Assembly: GCF_000328565.1 (NCBI RefSeq)
Contig: NC_019966.1
Coordinates: 6,076,001 to 6,140,000 of the forward strand
Origin: Mycobacterium sp. JS623
GTDB taxonomy: Bacteria > Actinomycetota > Actinomycetes > Mycobacteriales > Mycobacteriaceae
Direction: 5' to 3'
Length of the DNA stretch: 64,000 bases
A program made the position numbers and the translations under genes. The notes below the pieces were generated by a model. It ran no database searches. It was given only the letters and a program-made list of their open reading frames with translations, and had not been told where the DNA came from. Shown here in pieces: positions 7,022 to 14,735 of the stretch (position 1 is its first letter; every line of letters begins with the position of its first letter).

Positions 7022-7049
7022 GGTTCCCCGGTATAGGAACCGGGGAACC
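7022..7049. terminator. Hairpin just downstream of the prim-pol gene
   Basis: Arms GGTTCCCCGGT (7022-7032) and ACCGGGGAACC (7039-7049) surround a 6-nt loop. The hairpin starts 9 bp beyond the stop of the leftward prim-pol gene, without a T-run, as in many actinobacterial terminators. Because its sequence shares the GGTTCC motif of the adjacent repeats, it could equally be part of the origin. Confidence 0.45.
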
Positions 7050-7058
7050 AAGAACCAC

Positions 7059-9320
7059 TCAGTCTGTGCGTAAGGCGTTCCCGGAGTGGGCATACCGATC
7101 CGACCGCTCGTCGTCCGTCTCGCGGTATGGCTTGAGTGAGGTGTACACGTCGTATCCAGATCGGCCCTTCGCGGTTTCCACGTAACCCTCGCTCCGGAGA
7201 ATGTCGATGCCCGCCAGCATCGCCTGCTTATTCCCGCCGGCCGCCTCCGCCACCTTGGTCTTCGTCAGCTCCGCGGGGTGCTGCTCGATCGCCTCGCTTG
7301 CGCGCTGCATCAGGTTCGTCGGACGAAAGACAGCTGGGCCGCAGGAGTTTTCGTCGCTTCGAATACCCGGGGCGCCGACAGTCACTGTCGGCGGGGCGAC
7401 CGTCGAGTCGATGATGATCCGGGCCGCCTCCTGGGTGCGGTCGGACTTCCGGAAAGGGCCGCAGTGCACCCTCACGCATCCGGGGCGGTCCTTGCCCACC
7501 CGCAGCACCACCTCACCGCGCATGTCCTTGCCCAACGGGAGGGCAACCTCCACGGTGTACGCAGCGCCGCTCAGCCCGGCCATCTTGGCCTGGCCCCCGA
7601 TGGCGAAGCGCCCCCTGGTGCCAGCGTCCTTAGTTACGTGGTCAATGAGCACCACGGCGGCACCGGTTCTGGCGGCGATCAGCTTCGGCACCGCCCTAAG
7701 CCAACGGGAAACGTCATCATTGTCCTTCGTCGAACAGCCGAAGATGCCGAGCGCGTCCGTCACCCCGTCAATGACGGCCAGTGCGTAAGTGCCGGAGAGC
7801 ACCTCGTCCCATGCCCGCCGTTCCGCCACGGAGTCCGGTCGGACCTCTGGCTGCACATAGCGGAAGTGGTCGGCAACGGCGGCAGGATCAGCGCCGAACT
7901 CCAGAAGACGGTCGACGACGGACACCGCATCCGACTCGAAATCGAGGTAGAGCACCTTCTGACCGCTATTGATCCGGCGTACACATTCAACCTGGATGAC
8001 CAACGACTTCCCCGATTCAGACTCACCATGAAAGCTGTGCACCAAGCCGGGATAGAGGAGGCACTGCCCGTCGGATCGCTCAAACAAGCTTGGCAGCAAT
8101 GGCTCACGGACGCCATTGAGCAGGTCTGTGAGGTCGACCGGACACCATGATGGCCCGTCCTCTCCAGTATCGGGATGACCTCCAATGCCTTCTCCGTTAC
8201 CTGAGCTGGCTGTCCCCATCGTCTGCCACGGGTCACTAGGGGAGGTCGCCGCGATGAGCAGGGCCGCACCCTCAGTGAACCGCCAGAACTCCGCCTCGGC
8301 CACCTTGCGAGGCCGGGTATCGGTTACCTCCAGCACGTAGGCGGTGAACAATGTGGACAACGCGCTCGGTACCCCGACACGGCCCGAGTGGTGCATCCGC
8401 ATCAGCGCGGCGACGTCGTCACGGGTGTGGTCGTAGCGGCTGCCTGCTCCGCCAGTCAGCTCCAGCAGGGCTTTCTGCAGCCTCGCACCGACCACCTCGT
8501 CCGGCACGCCGTTGTCCGTCAGCTCCATGAGCTGGTGGTAGACCTGCTCGTCGACCACCGCATCGTTCGCCTTGGGTCGGTTGGGAGCCGATCCGTCGAA
8601 GACCTCTTCGCGAACCGAGTCTTTGGCCAACGCAGTCACCCACGCCTCGGGCAGCTCGGAGAGGTGCTCTACGCGAGGCACCTCGCCTTCAGGCAGCAGC
8701 GTGCCGTCTGGGCCCAACCAGCGGTACCGCTGTGCGTTCTTCGGATGGATGGACGGCCAGGCAGTGACGTAGCGGTGATGGGGTTGGATGACCTCGATGT
8801 CCCCCCGCCCCAGATCCTTGAACTCAATCACGCTCCGAAAGAACACGCCCACCGGCACCCGAAAAACCCGAATGCCGCTGACTTCATCATCGACGCGCGA
8901 CGACGAGCGATACGTAGCAGGCAGCGGACCCCACCGATATTCGGCTTCCTTGAGCGTCAGGCCCCCAGTCTTGGCGTCGTAGGCATCGACATCAATACCG
9001 ATGAGCCCGTAGTTCACTCGGAGTGCGAGGTTACTCAGGCCGTGTTCTTCCCGTGCCCATGTGGCGATCTGCTCGTCACTGGGCCAGTGTCCATGATGTC
9101 CCGTGTAGCCCTTGGGCGGCGGATATTTTGCACCCGGCGGAATCGGCAATGGTGCACGCCACCCCGCCTCCCTGTGCAGCCGGGCGCCCCGGGCGTAGAT
9201 GCGATCCTCACTGTCCTGATGTCGCTGCTGTCCCGTGTCCTGGTCATCAAAGGTGATGTCCCCAAATGTGTTGCGGGAGTTGCGCTCGGCTACCCTACCG
9301 GGAGCCCCATTCGTCATCAC
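7059..9320 (-). CDS. Prim-pol / RecA-like ATPase replication protein
   Basis: Encodes 753 residues from GTG 9320, with ATG 9317 as an alternative. Residues about 40-230 are a bifunctional DNA primase/polymerase (prim-pol) domain with the metal-binding DVD at 110-112. A linker is followed by a RecA/DnaB-like ATPase with Walker A GESESGKS (about 432-439), the strand VLYLDFE and a Walker B-like ALAVIDG. The C-terminus (LTKTKVAEAAGGNKQAM) looks like a winged helix. Such proteins prime and unwind DNA for plasmids, satellites and integrative elements. The repeat-rich region right downstream supports autonomous replication after excision. It is followed at 3' by a hairpin and preceded by the 114-residue gene with a 6-bp gap. 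Confidence 0.85.
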   Translation of the reverse strand: MMTNGAPGRVAERNSRNTFGDITFDDQDTGQQRHQDSEDRIYARGARLHREAGWRAPLPIPPGAKYPPPKGYTGHHGHWPSDEQIATWAREEHGLSNLALRVNYGLIGIDVDAYDAKTGGLTLKEAEYRWGPLPATYRSSSRVDDEVSGIRVFRVPVGVFFRSVIEFKDLGRGDIEVIQPHHRYVTAWPSIHPKNAQRYRWLGPDGTLLPEGEVPRVEHLSELPEAWVTALAKDSVREEVFDGSAPNRPKANDAVVDEQVYHQLMELTDNGVPDEVVGARLQKALLELTGGAGSRYDHTRDDVAALMRMHHSGRVGVPSALSTLFTAYVLEVTDTRPRKVAEAEFWRFTEGAALLIAATSPSDPWQTMGTASSGNGEGIGGHPDTGEDGPSWCPVDLTDLLNGVREPLLPSLFERSDGQCLLYPGLVHSFHGESESGKSLVIQVECVRRINSGQKVLYLDFESDAVSVVDRLLEFGADPAAVADHFRYVQPEVRPDSVAERRAWDEVLSGTYALAVIDGVTDALGIFGCSTKDNDDVSRWLRAVPKLIAARTGAAVVLIDHVTKDAGTRGRFAIGGQAKMAGLSGAAYTVEVALPLGKDMRGEVVLRVGKDRPGCVRVHCGPFRKSDRTQEAARIIIDSTVAPPTVTVGAPGIRSDENSCGPAVFRPTNLMQRASEAIEQHPAELTKTKVAEAAGGNKQAMLAGIDILRSEGYVETAKGRSGYDVYTSLKPYRETDDERSDRYAHSGNALRTD

Positions 9321-9326
9321 CGTGAA

Positions 9327-9671
9327 TCACCACGCGCCGCGAACGGAGTAGCCGAGGCGCCATAGGGTAGCCGCAAGTTGTTCGGCGCGGCCGGGGTGGA
9401 TGCGCCACACCTTTGAGGTCGCGTCCCAGTGTCGAGCCGCGGGCGGTAACGCCCTGATTGCGATCACCGCGCGCTTGTCGGGTTCCAGGCTGACCAGTAC
9501 ATCGTCGTAGTACTCGCCGAGATGTTCGAACCGGATGATGGGGTTTTCAAAGCGCCCGTCTGCTCGCTGGCGCTGGCGTGCCCCGAGTCGGCATTCTGGC
9601 GGTGGTGTTGGTCGTCGCAGTTTTCGTGGGCCGCCTCCTCGCGGGAGGCGGCTCCTTTTTGTCTTCGTCAT
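9327..9671 (-). CDS. Small basic protein of the replication operon
   Basis: Encodes 114 residues; the ATG at 9671 overlaps the stop of the preceding HTH gene (ATGA). The N-terminus is very basic (KTKRSRLPRGGGPRKLRR), and the C-terminal half has a strand-helix pattern with a WDATSKVWRIHPG core also seen in small actinophage proteins. It is co-transcribed with prim-pol and could bind nucleic acid. Function unknown. Confidence 0.55.
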   Translation of the reverse strand: MTKTKRSRLPRGGGPRKLRRPTPPPECRLGARQRQRADGRFENPIIRFEHLGEYYDDVLVSLEPDKRAVIAIRALPPAARHWDATSKVWRIHPGRAEQLAATLWRLGYSVRGAW

Positions 9672-9862
9672 GCGGTGCCGTCGCCACCCACGGTTTGGGC
9701 ATCGAACCAGGCCTCGAGATCGCTTCTGCGGTAATAAATTTTGCCGCCAACCTTGAGCTGCGGCGCGAATAGACCCTTGCGGTACAGGTCCTCCTGGGTG
9801 TTGATCGGGATCCCGTACTGCTCTTGCACGCCACGCTTGCTGACCAAGATGGTTGGGTTCAT
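9668..9862 (-). CDS. Excisionase-like HTH protein
   Basis: Encodes 64 residues from ATG 9862, with AAGGGA about 6 nt upstream. It is a compact MerR/Xis winged helix: VSKRGVQEQYGIPINTQED, then LKVGGKIYYRRSDLEAWFD. It heads the replication operon (HTH, small basic protein, prim-pol), so it may regulate it or act as recombination directionality factor. Confidence 0.7.
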   Translation of the reverse strand: MNPTILVSKRGVQEQYGIPINTQEDLYRKGLFAPQLKVGGKIYYRRSDLEAWFDAQTVGGDGTA

Positions 9863-10285
9863 CTCTGTCCCTTCCCCGAGCGAGACTCTCTCGCCCTCAC
9901 CCGTTTTGTGACGAGGGGCGCCGAAACACATTGGCTACGCGAAATTCTTGGGGGACGAGGACAACTGCGGGGAAGAGGATCGCGGGGAGACGAAGCGCTC
10001 ACTGCTCTGGCTCGCCGGGCAGCTCCTCGGCGTCGGCGCCGGGTCGCTTCTTCAGCTGGGTGAGTTGGGGCGCGCATCTTACGCACCTTGGCCGAGCGCA
10101 ACGAGATCAGCGCCAATGGAGCCCGGGCGGCGTGGGTGCTCATGCCAGCGCACCGGCACGCCGTCGATCCGCTGGCGATCGATGCGTACGTGCACGGCCT
10201 CGGTGGACGCGGCGATGGACCTTCTTACCATCCACCCTGAACGGCTGATAGCAACCTCTGGGATGAGGGGACATCATTGCAGTCA
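9863..10285. other. Interval with only weak or decayed coding signal
   Basis: About 420 bp lie between the HTH gene and the next clear gene. A 50-residue leftward frame (10079-10231) and a following piece in another frame that ends at 9999 look like parts of one small gene separated by a frameshift. Nothing else is supported. Confidence 0.35.
10079..10231 (-). CDS. 50-residue putative protein, possibly frameshifted
   Basis: It starts at ATG 10231 after AGGGTGG. It has coding-like content (AVHVRIDRQRIDGVPVRW). Beyond its stop another frame without a start reads QLTQLKKRPGADAEELPG and stops at 9999, which suggests a longer original gene. The call rests on residue pattern only. Confidence 0.3.
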   Translation of the reverse strand: MVRRSIAASTEAVHVRIDRQRIDGVPVRWHEHPRRPGSIGADLVALGQGA

Positions 10286-10774
10286 CTAGATTTCGTGCTC
10301 TCCATCGCTGTCAGCGGAGTCCGCTTCATCGCCCAAGTCGACGGGTTGATCGTCGTGGGGATTGATGGGCGCGATGTAGCAGATCGTCCCGAGCGGGTGT
10401 TCGGCGACGGCACCGTCGCCCAGCACGAAGCGGTTGTGCTCCCAGGTGAAGTCCGAGGCCGCCTCGGGCTCGATCCGAATCTGGATTCTGACGTGGCGAC
10501 CGTCGCTGTACGTGTTGTCGGCCTCATCCCAGGTGCAGTCGTCGGCGTCCTCGTCACGCACCGCGCATAGTGTGCCGGCATACAGGGCCCCCCAGATGTA
10601 GAAGAGCTGCGTCTGCATGCTTATCGACTCGTCGAGGTCGAGCCGACCGGTGCCTGCTAGTTCACCGAGCCGGTACTGCGTTTCAGCGAGCAGTTTCGTG
10701 CCTGTGGCGTAACCGTGTTTCGCTTGGTCGGCGATGTCGTGAACGTTTGGATTCACCGCGGGTCGGTTCGCCAT
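10286..10774 (-). CDS. Hypothetical protein of the mobile element
   Basis: Encodes 162 residues from ATG 10774, with GGGGAG 8 nt upstream. The N-terminus is helical (VHDIADQAKHGYATGTKLLAE), the middle contains LFYIWGALYAGTLCAV, and the C-terminus is very acidic (DLGDEADSADSDGEHE). It follows the 107-residue gene after 2 bp. I do not recognise it; an acidic tail of this kind can occur in DNA mimic or partner-binding proteins, which is only a thought. Confidence 0.6.
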   Translation of the reverse strand: MANRPAVNPNVHDIADQAKHGYATGTKLLAETQYRLGELAGTGRLDLDESISMQTQLFYIWGALYAGTLCAVRDEDADDCTWDEADNTYSDGRHVRIQIRIEPEAASDFTWEHNRFVLGDGAVAEHPLGTICYIAPINPHDDQPVDLGDEADSADSDGEHEI

Positions 10775-10776
10775 GA

Positions 10777-11100
10777 CTATGTCTCCCCTTCGGTCGCTGA
10801 CGTGATTTGAAAGCGGCCCAGCAGCATTGCCTTCAATCCGGTGACAGGGACCTGATCGACCAAGCCTTCCTCGCTCCAGGCGAAATCGATCGATCCGTGG
10901 GGCACCTGATCGACATGCGGGTCGGCCCACAGCGTCTCGATCAGATCCAGCACCTTGTACCCGTCCGGTGACACGCGGAACCGGTCGCCGCAGTTATCGA
11001 TCAGCTCGTCGAGCAACGGCCAGATGCCGACAACGCAACCACCTTCGCCACGGATGAATTCACGGGCAGCGGCGACGCAATCATTGGGTGCTACGGACAT
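10777..11100 (-). CDS. Hypothetical protein of the mobile element
   Basis: Encodes 107 residues from ATG 11100, with AGGA 5 nt upstream. It is a mixed alpha/beta acidic protein (CVVGIWPLLDELIDNCGDRF, LDLIETLWADP). It overlaps the upstream 45-residue gene by 20 bp and precedes the 162-residue gene by 2 bp. No family is recognised. Confidence 0.55.
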   Translation of the reverse strand: MSVAPNDCVAAAREFIRGEGGCVVGIWPLLDELIDNCGDRFRVSPDGYKVLDLIETLWADPHVDQVPHGSIDFAWSEEGLVDQVPVTGLKAMLLGRFQITSATEGET

Positions 11101-11218
11101 TTTTCCTGTTCCTTTCACGCGGGCATTCCGGCGTTGGTCTGTGGGAATGGGCGCCGGGGTCTCCTCGGCTGCCGATGTGCATCGTTGTGTTCGCGAAATC
11201 CGGGTCGTAAGAAGTCAT
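11081..11218 (-). CDS. 45-residue putative protein
   Basis: Short frame from ATG 11218 with AAAGGA 5 nt upstream, one of the best ribosome sites in the element. The product is rich in His, Arg and Pro (DPDFANTTMHIGSRGDPGAH). It overlaps the following gene by 20 bp. Homology is not recognised; the ribosome site and operon position are the evidence. Confidence 0.45.
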   Translation of the reverse strand: MTSYDPDFANTTMHIGSRGDPGAHSHRPTPECPRERNRKNVRSTQ

Positions 11219-11305
11219 GGGGTCCTTTCGGGTTGGGGGTGGCGTGGGTATAGGAAGCCGAGCACCTTGTTGGTTTTTGGGATGACCCGGTCCGATCCGG
11301 CCGGG

Positions 11306-11581
11306 TTACTTCGATCTCGAGGCGGCCCCCGGCGGGTTGTCGCTGCGGTTCGCGGCCAGGTAACGAGCCACATCGGCGCGCAGATAACGCACACGCCTGC
11401 CGAATTTCACATAGGGAATGCCGCCGCGCCGATACCTGTCCTGGGCGAGCGCGGCTTCGGTGGTCGCCATTACGGGCGCCAACTCGCGCGACGTCGCGAT
11501 GGCGGGGAGTGTCGACAAGTCGATGCCGGTGTCAACGAACAGCCTCGACAACTCGGTGTCCGTCAGGTCTTGTATTGCCAT
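11306..11581 (-). CDS. Excisionase-like HTH protein
   Basis: Encodes 91 residues from ATG 11581, with GAGGA about 11 nt upstream; ATG 11605 would add 8 residues. The C-terminal half is a MerR/Xis winged helix (ATTEAALAQDRYRRGGI, YVKFGRRVRYLRADVARYL). It is transcribed divergently from the repressor at 11709 and lies close to the integrase. By position it is the best candidate for the true excisionase of the element. Confidence 0.7.
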   Translation of the reverse strand: MAIQDLTDTELSRLFVDTGIDLSTLPAIATSRELAPVMATTEAALAQDRYRRGGIPYVKFGRRVRYLRADVARYLAANRSDNPPGAASRSK

Positions 11582-11680
11582 TTCAGCGCGTCCTCTCAGT
11601 TTCACTTCGCCTCATTTCTAGCGACACCACTAGCCCACCACATCAGAGGCGTCGTGTCAACTCGCATACTTGCTAGTCAA

Positions 11681-11705
11681 TTCACTGACAATCACGTAGA
11701 GTGAA
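11681..11705. promoter_or_regulatory. Repressor promoter and inverted repeat
   Basis: TTCACT (11681-11686) and AGTGAA (11700-11705) form an inverted repeat. It contains TAGAGT (11697-11702), a -10 box that ends 6 nt before GTG 11709. This predicts a leaderless repressor transcript with an overlapping self-operator. It lies in the divergent interval between the Xis-like gene and the repressor. Confidence 0.5.
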
Positions 11706-11708
11706 CTG

Positions 11709-12389
11709 GTGGCAGATTCTGTGACAAAAGTGGCGGAAGTGATAGGCGAAAGCGCGAAGGTCCTTCGGCTAGACGCCAAGGTGACGCTCGAACAGCTGGC
11801 GCGGGTCGCGCAGCGCTATGGTTTGCCTTGGACATCGGGCCGCGTCGGTGATTTTGAGGCAGGTAGGACTGCGCCGAGCCTGCCGACCCTCATTGCAGCC
11901 GCAGCGGCGCTAGGTGATGCGATCGGACGCCCGGTATCGCTCGCCGAGCTGGTCGCCGGCAACGGGCGAGTCCAAATCAACGACAAGCTGAGCCTCGACA
12001 AGTCAGCACTACATGCTGCCCTATCTGGCGGAAGTCTCGGCGCCGAGCTGGTAGCGGCGTCGGACGAGACCTCGTTCTTGCAAGAGAATCTAGCGACAAT
12101 GCCGATGGAGATCTCAACGGTTCACTGGCCCAAGCGACTCCGTGCGATAACGCAAGGTCTCCGCTCGGCTGTGCTCCGGGATTTCAGCGAATCCGACGCG
12201 CGGATGTGCAAGAACATTGGCGTTAGCGAGGTACTCGGTGCGACAGCCATGGCAGCGTTGTGGCGCCGCACTTTCACGGCCGAACGCGACCATCGGGCCG
12301 GACCAGACGCCAACGCTCAACGCCGGGGCCAGATTTCACGCCAACTGAAGGCCGACCTGCAACAGGTAATCAACGATGGCGACGGTTGA
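11709..12389 (+). CDS. Phage-type repressor, XRE family
   Basis: Encodes 226 residues from GTG 11709. An N-terminal HTH_XRE domain (LDAKVTLEQLARVAQRYGL, a recognition segment ending in VGDFEAGRTAPSLPTL, about residues 20-75) is followed by a C-terminal domain of unknown type with many helices. It is placed and oriented like an immunity repressor: upstream of the integrase, overlapping its start by 14 bp, and divergent from an Xis-like gene. It probably maintains the integrated state. Confidence 0.75.
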   Translation: MADSVTKVAEVIGESAKVLRLDAKVTLEQLARVAQRYGLPWTSGRVGDFEAGRTAPSLPTLIAAAAALGDAIGRPVSLAELVAGNGRVQINDKLSLDKSALHAALSGGSLGAELVAASDETSFLQENLATMPMEISTVHWPKRLRAITQGLRSAVLRDFSESDARMCKNIGVSEVLGATAMAALWRRTFTAERDHRAGPDANAQRRGQISRQLKADLQQVINDGDG

Positions 12390-13500
12390 GCGGTACGAAA
12401 CCAACGGTGGTGCAACGCTTTACCGCGTTCGCTACCGCACACCCGACAACAGGTCGACGCAGAAGCGCGGCTTCAAACGCAAGATCGATGCGCAGCGGTG
12501 GGCAAACTCGGTAGAAGTCAACAAGATGACGGGCGATTACATCGCGCCGTCACTGGGCCGGATTACAGTGGCCGAACTGGGCCCTGAGTGGCTGACCCGT
12601 AAAAAGCAACACACCGCACCGTCCCACTACCGGATGCTCGAGTCTGCTTGGCGTGTCCACGTTTCCCCGCGGTGGAGAAAGGTCGCGGTCGCCGATGTCG
12701 ACCTGTTGAGCATTGAGGCGTGGATCGCCAGCATGGGAGCCGAGGGTGCCGGCGCGACGACAGTGCTGCGGGCACACGGGGTGTTATCGGGCATTCTGGC
12801 CGACGCCGTGAAATCTAAACGGCTCTCAGCGAACCCTGCTAAGGGCGTAGAGAACCTTCCGCGCAAGACTGGCAAGCGACGCGTCTACCTGTCGGCAGAT
12901 GACGTGTACCGGCTCGCCAACGAATCCAGCCAGCACCGAACCCTAGTGCTTGTGTTGGCCTATACCGGCATCCGGTGGGGAGAAGCGGTGGGACTCCGAA
13001 TACGCGACGTGGAATTCCTGCGTCGTCGGCTCAACGTGAACCAGAACGCCGTGCAGCTTGGTGTCAGCCACGCGGTAGGTCCGACCAAGGGCCGCAAGGC
13101 TCGCTCGGTGCCGGTCCCAGGATTCGTGCTCGATGAGCTGTCGGTCCAATGCGGCGGCAAGGCTCTTGGCGACCTGGTGTTCCCCGGGCCGGATGGCGGC
13201 TACTTGCCTCGGCCGAAGTCCTCGGGCGGGTGGTTCGCCGCTGCGGTCAGGAGAGCCGAGATCCAGACGATCACGCCCCACGATCTGCGCCATACCTGTG
13301 CGTCGCTGGCTGTGTCGGCCGGCGTGAATGTCCTGGCGTTGCAGCGGATGCTCGGGCACACATCGGCAAAGGTCACGCTCGACACCTATGCGGATCTGTT
13401 CGACGACGATTTGGACGCCGTAGCGGTCACTCTGCATAGCCGGTACTCACGCGAAAGTGTGGCCAAAATGTGGCCACGGGGGCCGGAGGACGCGCGTTAG
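12376..13500 (+). CDS. int: Tyrosine recombinase integrase
   Basis: Encodes 374 residues. An N-terminal AP2-like/arm-binding part (GFKRKIDAQRWANSVE) and a SAM-like core-binding domain (about 65-150) are followed by a catalytic domain with R200 (TGIRWGEA), a Lys near 238, H302 and R305 (HDLRH), H328 (LGHTSAK) and the nucleophile Y338 (DTYADLF). All catalytic residues are present. It catalyses site-specific integration and excision. It ends 48 bp before the 3' end of tRNA-Ser(CGA), the expected att position for this class. The start overlaps the repressor gene by 14 bp, so the two are coupled. Confidence 0.92.
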   Translation: MATVERYETNGGATLYRVRYRTPDNRSTQKRGFKRKIDAQRWANSVEVNKMTGDYIAPSLGRITVAELGPEWLTRKKQHTAPSHYRMLESAWRVHVSPRWRKVAVADVDLLSIEAWIASMGAEGAGATTVLRAHGVLSGILADAVKSKRLSANPAKGVENLPRKTGKRRVYLSADDVYRLANESSQHRTLVLVLAYTGIRWGEAVGLRIRDVEFLRRRLNVNQNAVQLGVSHAVGPTKGRKARSVPVPGFVLDELSVQCGGKALGDLVFPGPDGGYLPRPKSSGGWFAAAVRRAEIQTITPHDLRHTCASLAVSAGVNVLALQRMLGHTSAKVTLDTYADLFDDDLDAVAVTLHSRYSRESVAKMWPRGPEDAR

Positions 13501-13548
13501 CAAACACTAAAATACCGCTGACCTGCGATAACAGATCTACAGTAATGG

Positions 13549-13636
13549 CGGTGGCGGAGGGATTTGAACCCTCGGACGGGGGTTACCCGTCACACGCTTT
13601 CGAGGCGTGCTCCTTAGGCCGCTCGGACACGCCACC
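13549..13636 (-). tRNA. tRNA-Ser (CGA anticodon)
   Basis: An 88-nt cloverleaf on the minus strand. Acceptor arms GGTGGCG and CGCCACC pair, the anticodon loop is CTCGAAA (CGA, reads UCG), there is a long variable arm typical of class II tRNA, and the T-arm has GGTTCAAATCC. The 3' end faces the integrase, so the attachment core probably lies in the 3' part of this gene. CCA is not encoded. Confidence 0.95.
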
Positions 13637-13665
13637 GCGTGGCAGCTTACCGGCCCACCGCAGCA

Positions 13666-14124
13666 CTAATCCAATCGCTGCTTCGCGAAGAACGCCTCGA
13701 GCGGCGCGGCGCACGCGTCGGCCAACACTCCCCCGCGGACTTCTGGTCGATGTGTAAGCCGACGATCGCGCACCACGTCCCACAGCGACCCGACCGCGCC
13801 GGTCTTCGGTTCCCATGCGCCGAACACCAGCCGAGACACCCGCGCCATCACCAATGCGCCGGCGCACATCGTGCACGGCTCAACCGTCACCGCCAGCGTG
13901 GCCCCGTCCAACCGCCAGCCGTCGGCCAACGCCGAAGCCGCGGCCCGCAGCGCCAGGATCTCCGCGTGCGCGGTCGGATCACCCAACTCCTCGCGCATGT
14001 TGGCTGCCCGCGCCAATTCGGTGCCGTCCGCGGCGACAATCACCGCCCCGATCGGCACGTCACGAGGCCCCGCCGCATACGCGACCTCGAGCGCAACCCG
14101 GATCAGGTCTTCGTCGGTCTTCAC
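13666..14124 (-). CDS. tadA: tRNA adenosine(34) deaminase TadA
   Basis: Encodes 152 residues. It is a zinc-dependent cytidine/deoxycytidylate deaminase fold with HAE (PTAHAEILAL) and PCTMC (VEPCTMCAGAL), which supply the zinc ligands and the catalytic Glu. It converts A34 to inosine in tRNA-Arg(ACG), a target tRNA gene also present in this window. GTG start with a GTGA overlap to the upstream TadA-associated gene. Orthologue of Rv3752c by synteny. Confidence 0.92.
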   Translation of the reverse strand: MKTDEDLIRVALEVAYAAGPRDVPIGAVIVAADGTELARAANMREELGDPTAHAEILALRAAASALADGWRLDGATLAVTVEPCTMCAGALVMARVSRLVFGAWEPKTGAVGSLWDVVRDRRLTHRPEVRGGVLADACAAPLEAFFAKQRLD

Positions 14125-14642
14125 CGACCCAAACGGTCGAGCACCGCCGACAGCTCGTCGGCGAAGCCCATTTCCCGTGCGATCCGGCCGAGCTGCTCGT
14201 CGGCGTACAGGTCGGATTCGTCGAGGATGACGCCGAGCACCGCTTCGGGCAGGCCGATGTCGGCGAGTACTCCGAGATCGCCCTCCTCGAACGGGTCGGC
14301 TTCCTCCAGCTCCTCAGGGGAGATGTCGTTGTCCAGCTTCTCGAGCACCTCGGCGGCGATGTCATAGTCAAGTGCGGCGGTCGCATCCGACAGCAGCAGC
14401 CGAGTTCCCGCGGGCGCGGGCCGCACGATCACGAAAAACTCGTCGTCAACGTCTAGCAGCCCGAAAACCGCTCCCGCACTACGCATTTCGCGTAACTCCG
14501 TTTCCGCTGCCGTCAGGCTGTTCAGAGCGGCCTTGCGCATCGCTGAGCAACGCCACTTGCCGTCCTCGCGCACGACGGCTACGCCGAAGCCGTCGGGCAT
14601 GTCCGCGGCGTGGCCCTGCGCCGGCGCACTCTGTGCTCCCAT
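14121..14642 (-). CDS. tRNA adenosine deaminase-associated protein
   Basis: Encodes 173 residues from ATG 14642. A TACCGT box 8 nt before the start suggests a very short leader. It matches the actinobacterial protein always found upstream of tadA (Rv3753c position): FGVAVVREDGKWRCS at the N-terminus and an acidic C-terminal segment (DISPEELEEADPFEEGDLG). Exact function is unknown; coupling suggests it assists the deaminase. A much longer frame reading back to 15446 is antisense to tyrA and is not used. Confidence 0.85.
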   Translation of the reverse strand: MGAQSAPAQGHAADMPDGFGVAVVREDGKWRCSAMRKAALNSLTAAETELREMRSAGAVFGLLDVDDEFFVIVRPAPAGTRLLLSDATAALDYDIAAEVLEKLDNDISPEELEEADPFEEGDLGVLADIGLPEAVLGVILDESDLYADEQLGRIAREMGFADELSAVLDRLGR

Positions 14643-14735
14643 GGGGGCTAACGGTAGTCCGGCGGTCCAGCCTTGACCAGCAATGGACACCAAGCCTGAC
14701 GTCGGGCGATACCGGCGATATGCCAACCTGGAAGG

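Larger units (their letters stand above)
6499..7058. other. Non-coding, AT-rich and repeat-rich region (candidate element origin)
   Basis: No convincing gene in about 560 bp. It contains the palindrome AAACCCT-T-AGGGTTT at 6590-6604, an AT-rich stretch around 6790-6830 that contrasts with the surroundings, a 39-bp direct repeat (6858-6896 and 6972-7010) and an 11-bp hairpin at 7022-7049. It lies beside the prim-pol replication gene. An origin of replication is the best guess, not shown. Confidence 0.45.

Noticed and set aside
6858..7049. Repeats considered as a CRISPR array
   Set aside because: There are only two full copies, with imperfect identity and no regular spacers or cas genes nearby; an iteron or origin reading fits better.
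8388..9365. 325-residue rightward open frame
   Set aside because: It is antisense to the prim-pol gene, whose motifs are clear, and its translation has no recognisable domain. It arises from GC-rich codon bias.
10955..11704. 249-residue rightward frame
   Set aside because: It crosses four leftward genes or starts and has no domain; the leftward genes have good ribosome sites.
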